A stretch of DNA of 16,301 nucleotides from Treponema sp. (GTDB lineage Bacteria; Spirochaetota; Spirochaetia; Treponematales; Treponemataceae). The stretch is taken from assembly GCA_016297805.1 (NCBI GenBank), contig JAEDFX010000049.1:1-16301 (forward strand), in the 5' to 3' direction. How positions within the stretch are numbered: the first letter of the stretch is position 1; each line of letters opens with the position of its first letter. Both the position numbers and the translations under genes were made by a program. Of this stretch, positions 1 to 8,854 are shown piece by piece. The notes under the pieces were generated by a model. The model ran no database searches. It had not been told where the DNA came from and was given only the letters and a program-made list of their open reading frames with translations.

Positions 1-4
1 TTTT

Positions 5-592
5 ATGAAAACTGCTGCTGTTTTTTTGGCTGATGGATTTGAGGAAATTGAAGCTTTGAGTCCTGTTGATTATTTGAGACGGGCTGGTGTAGAGGTTTAC
101 ACTGTTGCAGTTCCCTCACCTACTATGCAGGATCCATATATTGTAACTGGTTCACATAAGGTGCCTGTAATTGCAGATTTGACTTTGGATGAATACATGG
201 ATTCATGTAAAGATGAACTGCCTGACTGTGTTGTATGCCCTGGTGGTATGCCTGGTGCTACAAATCTTGCGGCATGTGATATTTTATTATCTCATCTTGA
301 AAAATGTTTTGATGAAGGAAAACTGGTAAGTGCTCTATGTGCTTCTCCTGCGGTTGTTTTGGGAAAGACTAAAATTCCTGCTGGAAAAGAATGGACTTGC
401 TATCCTGAAATGCAGACTAATGCTAAGGCTGAATATTTATCTGGTTATTCTAATGAAGTGTTTATTACTGATGGAAATCTGGTTACTGGACGAGGTCCTG
501 GCGCCAGCGAGCAGTTTGCTATGGAATTAGTAAAGTTGCTTGAAGGTCAGGATGTTGCACAGAAAGTACATGATGCAAGCCAACAGAGATGA
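5..592 (+). CDS. DJ-1/PfpI (ThiJ-like) family protein
   Basis: This 195-residue protein belongs to the DJ-1/PfpI superfamily: a class I glutamine amidotransferase-like fold with roles that include glyoxalase, chaperone and oxidative-stress sensing. The N-terminus has the expected beta strand followed by GFEEIE, in which Glu16 sits where the conserved glutamate next to the nucleophile lies in DJ-1. The nucleophile elbow is SALCAS with Cys112. The C-terminal GRGPGAS (162-168) is a typical family motif. The length is normal for single-domain members. The annotated ATG begins at base 5, so its ribosome binding site and promoter fall mostly outside the window. The next gene is convergent, with a GC-rich palindromic repeat between them. 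Family assignment is firm. The substrate cannot be told from sequence, and a thiamine role implied by the old name thiJ is unsupported here. Confidence 0.93.
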   Translation: MKTAAVFLADGFEEIEALSPVDYLRRAGVEVYTVAVPSPTMQDPYIVTGSHKVPVIADLTLDEYMDSCKDELPDCVVCPGGMPGATNLAACDILLSHLEKCFDEGKLVSALCASPAVVLGKTKIPAGKEWTCYPEMQTNAKAEYLSGYSNEVFITDGNLVTGRGPGASEQFAMELVKLLEGQDVAQKVHDASQQR

Positions 593-603
593 TAATTATG
601 GAT

Positions 604-656
604 AGATTCCCGGGTCAAGACTGGGAATGACATCTTATTCAAGCCCGGGAATGACT
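604..656. repeat. GC-rich palindromic repeat, possible bidirectional terminator
   Basis: The 69-bp gap between convergent genes holds a GC-rich palindromic motif that stands out in AT-rich DNA. ATTCCCGGG (606-614) is followed by the loop TCAAG and the imperfect arm ACTGGGAAT (620-628). A second right arm, CCCGGGAAT (644-652), is a perfect 9-bp inverted repeat of the first. GGGAATGAC occurs at 623-631 and again at 647-655. Two alternative hairpins are therefore possible. It resembles a full palindromic unit with a duplicated right half, like dispersed palindromic repeats known in many bacterial genomes (from memory). Its place between two stop codons suggests it could end transcription in both directions, but no long T-run follows. 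Confidence 0.6.
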
Positions 657-661
657 TCAGA

Positions 662-985
662 CTATAAAATCTGGTCTTTTTGGGCAATCTGCTCTGAAAG
701 TGTGAGAATTTCTTTCTGAAGCTCATTTACTATGGCAATTTCTGCTGCATTACTGCTGTTGATTGTTGCTCCTTCCAGAAGTAACTGTGAAAGTTTCAAG
801 CCCAGTTCTTCGTATTTACAGTCACGTTTTGTTTCCAGCTGATGTTTTTCAATTTTTATCATGCTTTTGTCTGTAAAATCCTGGACTTTATCTCCAGCCT
901 TAGCAAGAGCTTCTTTTGATGCTTTTGCACCTTTTGAAACCATTTCTTTTACTTTGTTTTCAATTTCTTCTTTGTTGATATTCAT
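662..985 (-). CDS. Small helical/coiled-coil protein, last gene of sensor-phosphatase operon
   Basis: No named family is recognised. The 107-residue product has no signal peptide or membrane segment, is rich in Lys, Glu and Ala, and appears almost wholly helical. Residues about 3-37 form a lysine/alanine-rich amphipathic helix. Residues about 42-72 contain a helix with a YEELG turn, and the C-terminus (about 82-105) looks coiled coil. Its ATG directly follows the TAA of the upstream sensor-phosphatase gene with no spacer. A clear Shine-Dalgarno (GAGG, about 7 nt before the ATG) lies inside the end of that gene, so translation is probably coupled. This suggests co-production with the phosphatase; a partner, substrate or regulator role is inference. 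The gene ends beside the GC-rich palindrome. Confidence 0.82.
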   Translation of the reverse strand: MNINKEEIENKVKEMVSKGAKASKEALAKAGDKVQDFTDKSMIKIEKHQLETKRDCKYEELGLKLSQLLLEGATINSSNAAEIAIVNELQKEILTLSEQIAQKDQIL

Positions 986-3900
986 TTACAACCTCTTTAT
1001 TGCAAGGAGAGTAAGGTCATCTGACTGTTCATCTTCCTGCATCTGATCATAATCAATATAGTTCATGCCGTTTTCTGTATTTTCAGATTTTTTTGCGGCA
1101 TAGAAATCATACATATTAAAATACTTGGACAGAAATTCGTCAATCTTCTTATCAATTTTAATATAATCTGTCTGTTGTGCTGATGGAGATTTGTATAAAC
1201 GGAAAACTTTTTCCATTGATGCCAGTGCCATTACAGCTTCGCTTACAGTTCCCTCGCATTTTGTAAAATCAAATTCAAGAGATTCTTCTGTATTTGGATT
1301 ATCTGTCTTCGTTAAAATATAATGCTTTTTGTTGTAAACGGCTTCAATAATTTCCTGAACTCGTTCTGGTCCAAACTCTTCTTTTGCATCTTCTGTTTTG
1401 ATTTCAGTTTCTTCTTCGTGAGTTTTTGGATTCATTTTCTTGATTTCCACATCATTCTGACGAACTGAGTAATCAAGCTCTCGGATTCGTCTTGTAGACT
1501 CTTCAATACCGTCAGTATAGAGGAATAGTACATCTCCGTGATGAAGAATTGTTTTTTCAACGGCAAAACCGCCTCGCATTGCAACAATATCTGATGTAAA
1601 TACACCTGCTGTAGGTGCGGAAGCCAGAGTAAGAAGTTTCATTTTCTGGGTTGCAGCTTCGTATATATGAACAAGATTATCTCCCGCGTTGCACATATAA
1701 AGTTCACCTGTTTTAGTATTCAAAAGACAGATAATCAGAGTTGCAAATTTACCTTTTAATCCAAGTCCTTCAATAAAGTCATTAATCTGTTCTACCAGAA
1801 CATTCAGCTGGGTTCCATTTTTCTTAAAGCTCCAGTTCTGGAAATAGCGGCGGAAAATAGTGGCAACTACAGTCATAATAATTGCAGCTGGAATACCGTG
1901 ACCTGAAGCATCGCATTTGATTATGCCATACCATTCATTATCAAGTTTTTTATAGTCGAAATAGTCTCCAGATACACCAGATTCACCTTCGTAATAACCG
2001 TAACACTGAATTTTCTCATCAGCATATTCTGCATAGGTATTTTTGTTGTTCATACCTGTGCTTGTAAGTGGCAGGAAGGCCTTCTGAACCGCTTTACCGT
2101 CCATGGCAAGTGCTTCTTCTTCCGCATTGGCAACCAGCTCATGGGCCATATTATTAATAGCAGCTCCAAGACGCCCTACTTCATCTTTACTCTTAATTTC
2201 TACATCTTTGCCTTTAAGGTTTGCCTTATTTTTTGTCTGACCAATCATAATTACATGGGCTTCCAGCTTCTTGATTGGTTTGATTATCAAAGTTGCAAAA
2301 ATGAAGGAACCAAAAACTCCCATAATAACTGCAGCTATAGCGACAATAACACCAAAAATAACAATTTTGCGTATTTCACTGTCCAAACTGTCTATAAGAG
2401 ACTGGGTTGAAAGCTCCAGATATACCATGCCGTGAATGTAATTTCCAGAATTTTCTGAACGATACATAACCGGTCGATAGAAAATATAATCGGTAGTTGT
2501 GCGATCAAGATTTTCTGAATCAAAATATGGATATGATCCTGCGGCTTCTTTTGAATAATTGGACAGTCTGGAATCCATATCATTTCTCAAATCTACTATT
2601 ACATCGGAAAGTCGTTCTGCTTCATCCTGATCTTCCTGAAGACTTGAAGTATAAAGTTGTCTTGCCTGCTGCTCCAGTTCATAGATTTTATCTGACAAAT
2701 CTTTTACTTCTGCAGAAATTTTATTATCAAGACCATTAAGACCGGATGTAATCCTTGTAATTGTTTCATCCTGAATCTGAGAATCACCGTAAGTCAGTGT
2801 ATACTGGTCCATTTTAGACTGAATATCTTTATCATTTGTAGCCCAGATATAGTTCAGGTTCTCAGAAGACTTCACATCCATCTTCTGGCCTATAATAGTC
2901 ACATATTTTACTTCACTCATGGCATCTTTCTGTCCAGGTAGTGCCGTAAGTTCAAGAATATTGTTAGCTGGGAAAAAGTTCTTTACGCCAGAATACAGGC
3001 TTTCAAGTAATACTTCGGTTCGATTTTCCAGTCCTGCAGCCATTGTCTGTTCCTGCAGACGAATAACCTTATATCCGTTTTCCAAAGTTACAACGAGAAC
3101 GACAGCTACGATGAGCATATATGTAAAACGGATAAGTTTGCGTTTTAATGATGGCAGGTGTTTTTGTTCCTTGTTTGTTTTTGAGAGTGGCATAGGGGCT
3201 CCTGTTACTAAAGATTGTATTTCGCCAGAAGTTAGTTTTTCTTCCTGAATATTCTGAGTAAAAATAGTTATGGCAAAAATTATTATCATTGCCAGAAGTA
3301 ATAAAATTATAAATATGAGTATGAGAGTGATTGCCAGCTTATATTTGTATTCTTTAAAATTGGCATTCAGTTTATTTTCAGGTATATAATCTGCTTCTAT
3401 TTTTAGAGTACCATTCTGATCGATTTTAAGAATATTCCCTGTAAAATAAATTCCTCGGTCTGTATGTAAAAGTCCGATTTTATAAGTTCCCTCATCCAAA
3501 TCCACACCTGCATTTACATTGGAAATTCGTGTATTAGACTGAACTTTATACTGATTATCCTCTTTTCGAAGAATTAAATCATAGGGAGCTTTTCCATCAG
3601 CATCAATGTAGATTTCACTGATTGTTCCATCGTAGGTAAATCCGCCACCATTGATTGTTATTAATGTATCACCCATATCATTTTTGGTTTGCTGGATATT
3701 TGTAATATATGTAGATGGCTGGAATTTATTCAAAATTATCAACTGAGAAGAAGGTTCGCTTACATTTCCTACTTCATCAACTGCAGCAACAGAAAGAATA
3801 TATACACCATTGGACTTATTGTAATAACGCTGGGTAGCTGTATTTTTAGTCTGTACCTTATCTCCCATTCGAGCTTTTTTCTGTAGTTGATGAGCATATT

Positions 3901-5662
3901 TTTCTTCAAGAGAAGTTTTTATGGCAAGTACCCGTTCTTTTGAAAGCTTCATTGGATGATTCTTAGAAACTGCAATAGATTTAGGTATATCACCAAGATA
4001 ATCTAATCTGTAAGTATAACCTGCTACATCCTCTGATTCAGATTTATTCCATCTTAAATTAAAGTTATTGGAATTTATAAAGCCATACTGATCCAGATTT
4101 TCAATATTTAATGTCGGAGCGGACGGTGGTGTCAGGTCAAGATGATATGTGATTGTGGCAGGTTCAGACCAGTTTCCTGCATAGTCTGAAACTCTTGCTG
4201 TAAGATTATAAATACCATCTTCTGTGGCTTTTAATCTTAACTTGTTTTCTTTTGTAAAGTATTGAATCTGTTTTGGTGGATTTTTTACTTCATCCTTTGA
4301 CCAGGTATAAGAATAACCTGCTATATTCGATGAATCCTCAGGAAAATTAATCTGAATTTGTACGTTTTCCTGACGGGAACGCTGCCCTTTTTTATAAGAT
4401 ACAGGAGTAAAGGATGGTGGATTTACAGATTTATCTGGAGAAAGAAGAGCAATTGAATTTTTAGAATTTGACCTGATTTGCTGCCAGACAAATCCAAGAA
4501 CTTCATTTCCTTCATTATCTTTTGTTACCAGCGGATAAGAAAACATATTGGAATTTCTATTTTCAACAAGACTGCTTTCTTCCCAATAGCTTCCGTTTTT
4601 CTTTGACATATAGATTGATTCACGACCACGGCGGGTATCGAACCAGGTTATATATAGAGAATTTTTGTAATCAAAAAGAATACCCCTATAAGAAGCTCCA
4701 GATGATGCAATAGTCTCCAGTGAATCTTTATCTATGCCTGAATCAGTTAATTTTGCAATCCAGATTTCGGGATTTGTAAGATCTGTTCTTTCCCACGAAA
4801 GATAAATTTCATTATTATAATCAAATAAGTATGGTCTTTGGTTCTGATATCTATGGAATTCTTTTCTGGTTCTTGCTGCTAAAGAATTTCTGTCTGTTAT
4901 TAGTTTTGCAGGAGTCCAGTTTTTACCATCAAAGGTTGTCATATAAAGCTGATAAGAAACTCTATTTGTTTCTGCAGATGTATACTGAGACTGGAATACA
5001 ACAAGGTCTAAAGGGGCATTTTCACCAAGCCCCCCTCCTTCCACTGGAATCAGTACAGGAATAAACGGGTTTCGGTAATTTGCAGCAGGCTGAAACTGTG
5101 TGAACTTGCTCCAGTTTTTTCCATCTGGGGAATCTGCAGAGAAGATTGTAAAAGAATTTTCTTCTCCTACTGAAGTAAACATTTTAAAACCAGAGTTTCT
5201 TGTTGCATAAATTCTTGGGGCAACCATTATGGAAGAAGTATCCAATTTTACACTTTCAAAACTTTCACACATATCTGTGGAAGTAAAGACGGCCAGCTGA
5301 CCAAAACCTGAGGCTAAGGCTATTGCGACTGTACCATTTTTAAGAACTGCAGCCGTAAAAATATCAGGGACCTCATCTCCAGAATAAGTGAAAGGTCCTG
5401 CAAAACGTCTGTTTTCTTTGAACTGTGTTAACGAAAGATAATTTCTACAGCTTAAATATATTTCTTTATTTTTAGTATCAACTTCCTGCCAGAAAATATA
5501 AGAATTTTCACCATTTTTTAAAGTAACTGGAAAACGGGAATCTGTTGATGTAATCTCCAGAGGGTTTTCCCAATAAAGAGTTTCTGCACAGAATGCACCT
5601 GCAGTAGAGATGAGACAAATAAGAGTTATCAGTAATTTTTTTAGTTTTCTAACTGCGTGCAT
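986..5662 (-). CDS. Membrane sensor with beta-propeller/Ig-like exterior, HAMP and SpoIIE-type PP2C phosphatase
   Basis: A very large (about 1558 aa) receptor-phosphatase. A signal peptide or N-terminal membrane helix (1-25) is followed by sialidase/propeller-like repeats (about 25-420), Ig/FN3-like segments (about 425-650) and an IPT-like segment (about 652-755). A membrane helix (about 774-802), a basic loop and a second helix (about 846-863) lead to a second extracytoplasmic domain with a coiled coil (about 970-1038). A third helix (about 1098-1124) and a HAMP linker precede the phosphatase. PP2C/SpoIIE motifs are clear: VSGDYFD, DASGHG (Asp1251), NAGDN, YTDGIEE and C-terminal DDLTLL. The family dephosphorylates Ser/Thr on partner proteins, classically STAS anti-anti-sigma factors. 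About 165 residues separate YTDG and DDLTLL, more than usual. ATG at 5662 overlaps the upstream gene by 14 bp; a TTG lies directly before it (5663-5665). The target is unknown. Confidence 0.9.
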   Translation of the reverse strand: MHAVRKLKKLLITLICLISTAGAFCAETLYWENPLEITSTDSRFPVTLKNGENSYIFWQEVDTKNKEIYLSCRNYLSLTQFKENRRFAGPFTYSGDEVPDIFTAAVLKNGTVAIALASGFGQLAVFTSTDMCESFESVKLDTSSIMVAPRIYATRNSGFKMFTSVGEENSFTIFSADSPDGKNWSKFTQFQPAANYRNPFIPVLIPVEGGGLGENAPLDLVVFQSQYTSAETNRVSYQLYMTTFDGKNWTPAKLITDRNSLAARTRKEFHRYQNQRPYLFDYNNEIYLSWERTDLTNPEIWIAKLTDSGIDKDSLETIASSGASYRGILFDYKNSLYITWFDTRRGRESIYMSKKNGSYWEESSLVENRNSNMFSYPLVTKDNEGNEVLGFVWQQIRSNSKNSIALLSPDKSVNPPSFTPVSYKKGQRSRQENVQIQINFPEDSSNIAGYSYTWSKDEVKNPPKQIQYFTKENKLRLKATEDGIYNLTARVSDYAGNWSEPATITYHLDLTPPSAPTLNIENLDQYGFINSNNFNLRWNKSESEDVAGYTYRLDYLGDIPKSIAVSKNHPMKLSKERVLAIKTSLEEKYAHQLQKKARMGDKVQTKNTATQRYYNKSNGVYILSVAAVDEVGNVSEPSSQLIILNKFQPSTYITNIQQTKNDMGDTLITINGGGFTYDGTISEIYIDADGKAPYDLILRKEDNQYKVQSNTRISNVNAGVDLDEGTYKIGLLHTDRGIYFTGNILKIDQNGTLKIEADYIPENKLNANFKEYKYKLAITLILIFIILLLLAMIIIFAITIFTQNIQEEKLTSGEIQSLVTGAPMPLSKTNKEQKHLPSLKRKLIRFTYMLIVAVVLVVTLENGYKVIRLQEQTMAAGLENRTEVLLESLYSGVKNFFPANNILELTALPGQKDAMSEVKYVTIIGQKMDVKSSENLNYIWATNDKDIQSKMDQYTLTYGDSQIQDETITRITSGLNGLDNKISAEVKDLSDKIYELEQQARQLYTSSLQEDQDEAERLSDVIVDLRNDMDSRLSNYSKEAAGSYPYFDSENLDRTTTDYIFYRPVMYRSENSGNYIHGMVYLELSTQSLIDSLDSEIRKIVIFGVIVAIAAVIMGVFGSFIFATLIIKPIKKLEAHVIMIGQTKNKANLKGKDVEIKSKDEVGRLGAAINNMAHELVANAEEEALAMDGKAVQKAFLPLTSTGMNNKNTYAEYADEKIQCYGYYEGESGVSGDYFDYKKLDNEWYGIIKCDASGHGIPAAIIMTVVATIFRRYFQNWSFKKNGTQLNVLVEQINDFIEGLGLKGKFATLIICLLNTKTGELYMCNAGDNLVHIYEAATQKMKLLTLASAPTAGVFTSDIVAMRGGFAVEKTILHHGDVLFLYTDGIEESTRRIRELDYSVRQNDVEIKKMNPKTHEEETEIKTEDAKEEFGPERVQEIIEAVYNKKHYILTKTDNPNTEESLEFDFTKCEGTVSEAVMALASMEKVFRLYKSPSAQQTDYIKIDKKIDEFLSKYFNMYDFYAAKKSENTENGMNYIDYDQMQEDEQSDDLTLLAIKRL

Positions 5663-8600
5663 CAATCTTAACTTTCAAATCCTTTATTTTCTGGGAATTT
5701 CCATTACTTTTTTTCTTTAACAGCTGTTCAACTATAGCATTAGCACCTACTACATTATTATTTTGCAATCTCTGAATTGCAAGCTGATAAAGCCGTTCAT
5801 CTTCAGTTGAAAGAACAGTTGCTGTATTTCCACCAATTTTTGTTGTAATCTCATCTTTAAGAGCAATTGCAGTTCTATTATCGGAAACTAAAGCCAGAGC
5901 CTGGTCAATTTTTGCAAGTGCCGCTTCAAGTTTTTTCTCATCATTTCCTGCAGCTTTGTAAATATTCTGAGCTTCTGTAATAAGTCGTTTTGCTTTATTT
6001 GCTCCACTATTATCAACCGGTTTCTGTCGAATGCCAATATCAATTTCAGTCTGGTAAATCAAATCTTTCAGTCCTTTATAATCAGGATCAAGCTGATAAT
6101 AATCCAGAAGATTTGCATATCCCTGCTGACGAGTTTCTGCATTTTTGCACATAACTTTTGCTGCTTCTATTTTTTGAGAGAATTCTTCACGGAATTTTTT
6201 AGGATCTTTCAAACGACTGATTCTAAGTGTAAGCAAAGATGCTTCCTGATTCAAAGGATATACATACTGAAGCTTTTGAATATTTTCCAGAGCCAAATCC
6301 AAATCTACGTATCCGCCAGTTTTATCGCCTTCTCCAATCTTTCTGCTTCCTTCATCAAAATACTGATAGGAAACATTCAGAAGCTGGGACATTTCCGGAT
6401 ATTGTGGCATTGAAGGCAAAATTTCACGACCGTCTTTCATGGAAATGGCAGTATTTACAAAGTTCAAAAGATTTGTGATTTCTTCATCAGGAGTTACGTT
6501 GGTAACAGCCCATCTGTTTCTGGCCTGATTAAGATATTTTTCTGCGTCATCAAATCGACCATTAAAATATGCATCCTTGGCAAGAGTTTTCAAATTACGA
6601 ACTTCACGAACAACAATTTCGTTTTCACTCTTTGCAATTCGTTCACCAAGTTCCTGCAATTTTGTATCACACTCTGCCCGCAGCTGCTCATCATTCTGAT
6701 TATTAAGGGCCTCATCATATTTGCTAAGAGCATCCTGAAGTTTCTTTCTGGCTGTTTCAAAATTTTCTGCCCGCAATGCATTCTCTGCCTCACGGAATCG
6801 TATATCTGCTTCGTTTTTTGCAAGCTGGGATGCAACAATTTTACTTTGAGCCAGAGCAACCTTTGAAGCTGATACTGTTCTTAATTCTGCCAGTTTTTCT
6901 TTCTGTGTATCCATATAGGAAATAGCTTCATACACCAATGCTTCAATATTTTCATCAGTTCGCCACAAATCATTGCTATCGTAACTGCTCAGTATCTGAT
7001 TTTGATATGCAGAAAGATTTTCTATAGCTTTATCAATTTCCTGCTGATTGAAATTTAGAATTTTTATTGCCAAATCCGGATATGCATAGTTTATACCAAA
7101 ATCCAGTTCCGGATCGGCATTGAATGTATCTTCATAATTACGACTAAGTGATATATTTCTGTTAATTTCTGTCAGTATATTCTGTGGAATTTTTGTAAAG
7201 AATCCTGTTGTGTATTTATCTGCAGAATTATTATATGCAAAACCGTTAGTGTAATATAAATCAGCACTTTCCCGATAGTAACTTGTAATTTCAGTCCATG
7301 CATTAGTAAACATAGCATTTGATTTTGCAAAAATATTGTCTAAAGTGACTGTATAATTCTCTGATAATCCGCTCCATTCATCCAGTTCCAGCTGATTATA
7401 AGTTCTTGCCCATTCATAACTTTCAAGTTCCTGAGGCTGACGCAATCCTATCAAAGCACCTAACTCTGCATTCATTTCAAACAATTTTTTTACATAACCT
7501 GTTTTAGGTTCAATATTCTGTTCATTTTTTATCTGCAAAAGCATTTTTTCCTGAGAATCTGATGTCTGAAGTACTTTATTCCATACCTTAGATATTCTAA
7601 CAGACTGCTCTGCCAGGTTTCTTACATAATCCGTCCTTAAATAGAAATCCTCATAAGGGTTCGTAATAGGATGGATTGAAGCTGTATTCAGCTCACTTTT
7701 TGATAAGACTGACCCATTTGGAATCTGATATAAATCAAGAACCTTTTGCTGAAGTGCTACATAACGAGTTATTTCATTCACATAATTGTCATCCAGAGAA
7801 ACTGCATATTTTTCATAATGTTTTCTAAGGACTGTATAAACGGCAGTATTCATTCTTCCTGTCATTTCATTCCACTGTGCATCAATTGCACCCAGAATAC
7901 CTGAATCTGGTACCGATTCTACCCCATAAACAAAACGGAACATAAATGGCAAAAATGAAGCATCCGTTGAATCTTCATCAATTTCCTGAATTTCAGCAAA
8001 TTTATTCTGCATTGCAACCGCATCATTTACAATTGCCTGACGGATTTTATTATATTGCTTCATTGAATTCTGCACGTTCTTATATCTTTCAAGAGCCAGA
8101 TCATAGTGTTCCTGATTAACTGCCTTAATAAAATCATTTATTACATCATTTATTCTGGAAATAAAGTTTTTTTCCTCGTATGCGGTAATCTGACTGTCTA
8201 AATTTAATAAAATTGCAGCAACAGGCTGAGTTATTTCCGGCGAGTCTTCCCACTTTTCATCAAAATTATCTTTGTAAAGCCAGAAGCCTTCCTTTGTTTT
8301 TTCGATAGCAGCTATATATTTTCCTTCTTGAGTATTTTTTGCACTTTCGTTCTGAATCTCAAGAAAGAGAGAACGGAAATAGTTGAACTCTGCTGATTTC
8401 TTAAGATCCGCAATGAACTGAAGATTCTGATCAGAAGGGTGTCGTTCAAACTTTTCCAGTTGGGCGGTAATTTCATAAATTTCCTTGTTATTTCCTGGAT
8501 CGGTTTGAATCAAATCAATAAGCTTTTCTGCAAGTATTGAATACTGTTTTTTAGCATTCATAATACGCTTTATTCTAATCTGAGCATTATCAAAGTTTTC

Positions 8601-8771
8601 AGGTTTGTTTTTGATATACGTATTCAATTGATTAAGAGCTTCATCATATTCTGTTTTACGAATAAGGCGGTCAATTTCAAACAAGGACAAGTCATCCTTC
8701 TCCTGCCCATATAAACAGAAAGCTGTGAGAATAACTGAAATGACAAAAGCGACAAAAACTCTTTTCTTCAT
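5649..8771 (-). CDS. Large exported TPR/helical-repeat protein
   Basis: The 1040-residue product begins with a typical signal peptide (MKKR, hydrophobic stretch, probable cleavage near residue 22). The Cys at 19 is preceded by Phe and does not make a good lipobox, so a soluble or loosely attached periplasmic protein is more likely than a lipoprotein. The rest is almost entirely helical. TPR-like hairpins are visible at about 30-60, 660-692, 730-755 and 925-975, and a long charged coiled-coil stretch lies around 634-727. No enzymatic motif was seen. It is the first gene of the minus-strand operon, and its last codons overlap the start of the sensor-phosphatase gene. Co-expression suggests a periplasmic scaffold or ligand-presenting partner for that receptor (inference). 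A TATACT box lies only 9 nt before the ATG, with no Shine-Dalgarno. Confidence 0.85.
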   Translation of the reverse strand: MKKRVFVAFVISVILTAFCLYGQEKDDLSLFEIDRLIRKTEYDEALNQLNTYIKNKPENFDNAQIRIKRIMNAKKQYSILAEKLIDLIQTDPGNNKEIYEITAQLEKFERHPSDQNLQFIADLKKSAEFNYFRSLFLEIQNESAKNTQEGKYIAAIEKTKEGFWLYKDNFDEKWEDSPEITQPVAAILLNLDSQITAYEEKNFISRINDVINDFIKAVNQEHYDLALERYKNVQNSMKQYNKIRQAIVNDAVAMQNKFAEIQEIDEDSTDASFLPFMFRFVYGVESVPDSGILGAIDAQWNEMTGRMNTAVYTVLRKHYEKYAVSLDDNYVNEITRYVALQQKVLDLYQIPNGSVLSKSELNTASIHPITNPYEDFYLRTDYVRNLAEQSVRISKVWNKVLQTSDSQEKMLLQIKNEQNIEPKTGYVKKLFEMNAELGALIGLRQPQELESYEWARTYNQLELDEWSGLSENYTVTLDNIFAKSNAMFTNAWTEITSYYRESADLYYTNGFAYNNSADKYTTGFFTKIPQNILTEINRNISLSRNYEDTFNADPELDFGINYAYPDLAIKILNFNQQEIDKAIENLSAYQNQILSSYDSNDLWRTDENIEALVYEAISYMDTQKEKLAELRTVSASKVALAQSKIVASQLAKNEADIRFREAENALRAENFETARKKLQDALSKYDEALNNQNDEQLRAECDTKLQELGERIAKSENEIVVREVRNLKTLAKDAYFNGRFDDAEKYLNQARNRWAVTNVTPDEEITNLLNFVNTAISMKDGREILPSMPQYPEMSQLLNVSYQYFDEGSRKIGEGDKTGGYVDLDLALENIQKLQYVYPLNQEASLLTLRISRLKDPKKFREEFSQKIEAAKVMCKNAETRQQGYANLLDYYQLDPDYKGLKDLIYQTEIDIGIRQKPVDNSGANKAKRLITEAQNIYKAAGNDEKKLEAALAKIDQALALVSDNRTAIALKDEITTKIGGNTATVLSTEDERLYQLAIQRLQNNNVVGANAIVEQLLKKKSNGNSQKIKDLKVKIDARS

Positions 8772-8780
8772 TTTTTGATT

Positions 8781-8786
8781 AGTATA
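8781..8786 (-). promoter_or_regulatory. Putative -10 box for the TPR/sensor-phosphatase operon
   Basis: Read on the minus strand, ATTATACT ends 9 nt before the ATG at 8771. TATACT matches the sigma-70 -10 consensus at five of six positions. No convincing -35 hexamer lies about 17 bp upstream. If this box is used, transcription would start within a few bases of the ATG, giving an almost leaderless mRNA, which fits the lack of a Shine-Dalgarno. Confidence 0.45.
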
Positions 8787-8805
8787 ATTTATTTTCGGTA
8801 AATAA

Positions 8806-8816
8806 GATAATATACT
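8806..8816 (+). promoter_or_regulatory. Putative -10 region for the UPF0164 gene
   Basis: GATAATATACT contains two overlapping -10-like hexamers, GATAAT (8806-8811) and TATACT (8811-8816), 38-48 bp before the ATG at 8855. They lie in the 83-bp AT-rich region shared with the divergent operon. No strong -35 is visible, so the exact site is uncertain. The two divergent promoters would overlap in footprint and could be co-regulated. Confidence 0.4.
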
Positions 8817-8854
8817 TATAGAAAAGAATAAAAATTCCGAAAAAGAATTGAAAT

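Noticed and set aside
2919..3248. 109-codon plus-strand frame inside the sensor-phosphatase gene
   Set aside because: It is antisense to a well-supported coding region (membrane segments and linker of the receptor), and the product has no recognisable motif. It is most likely a shadow frame.
8710..8771. Lipoprotein signal for the 1040-aa TPR protein (Cys at residue 19)
   Set aside because: The residue before the Cys is Phe, which fits neither standard nor relaxed spirochaete lipoboxes well; a signal peptidase I site near residue 22 is likelier.
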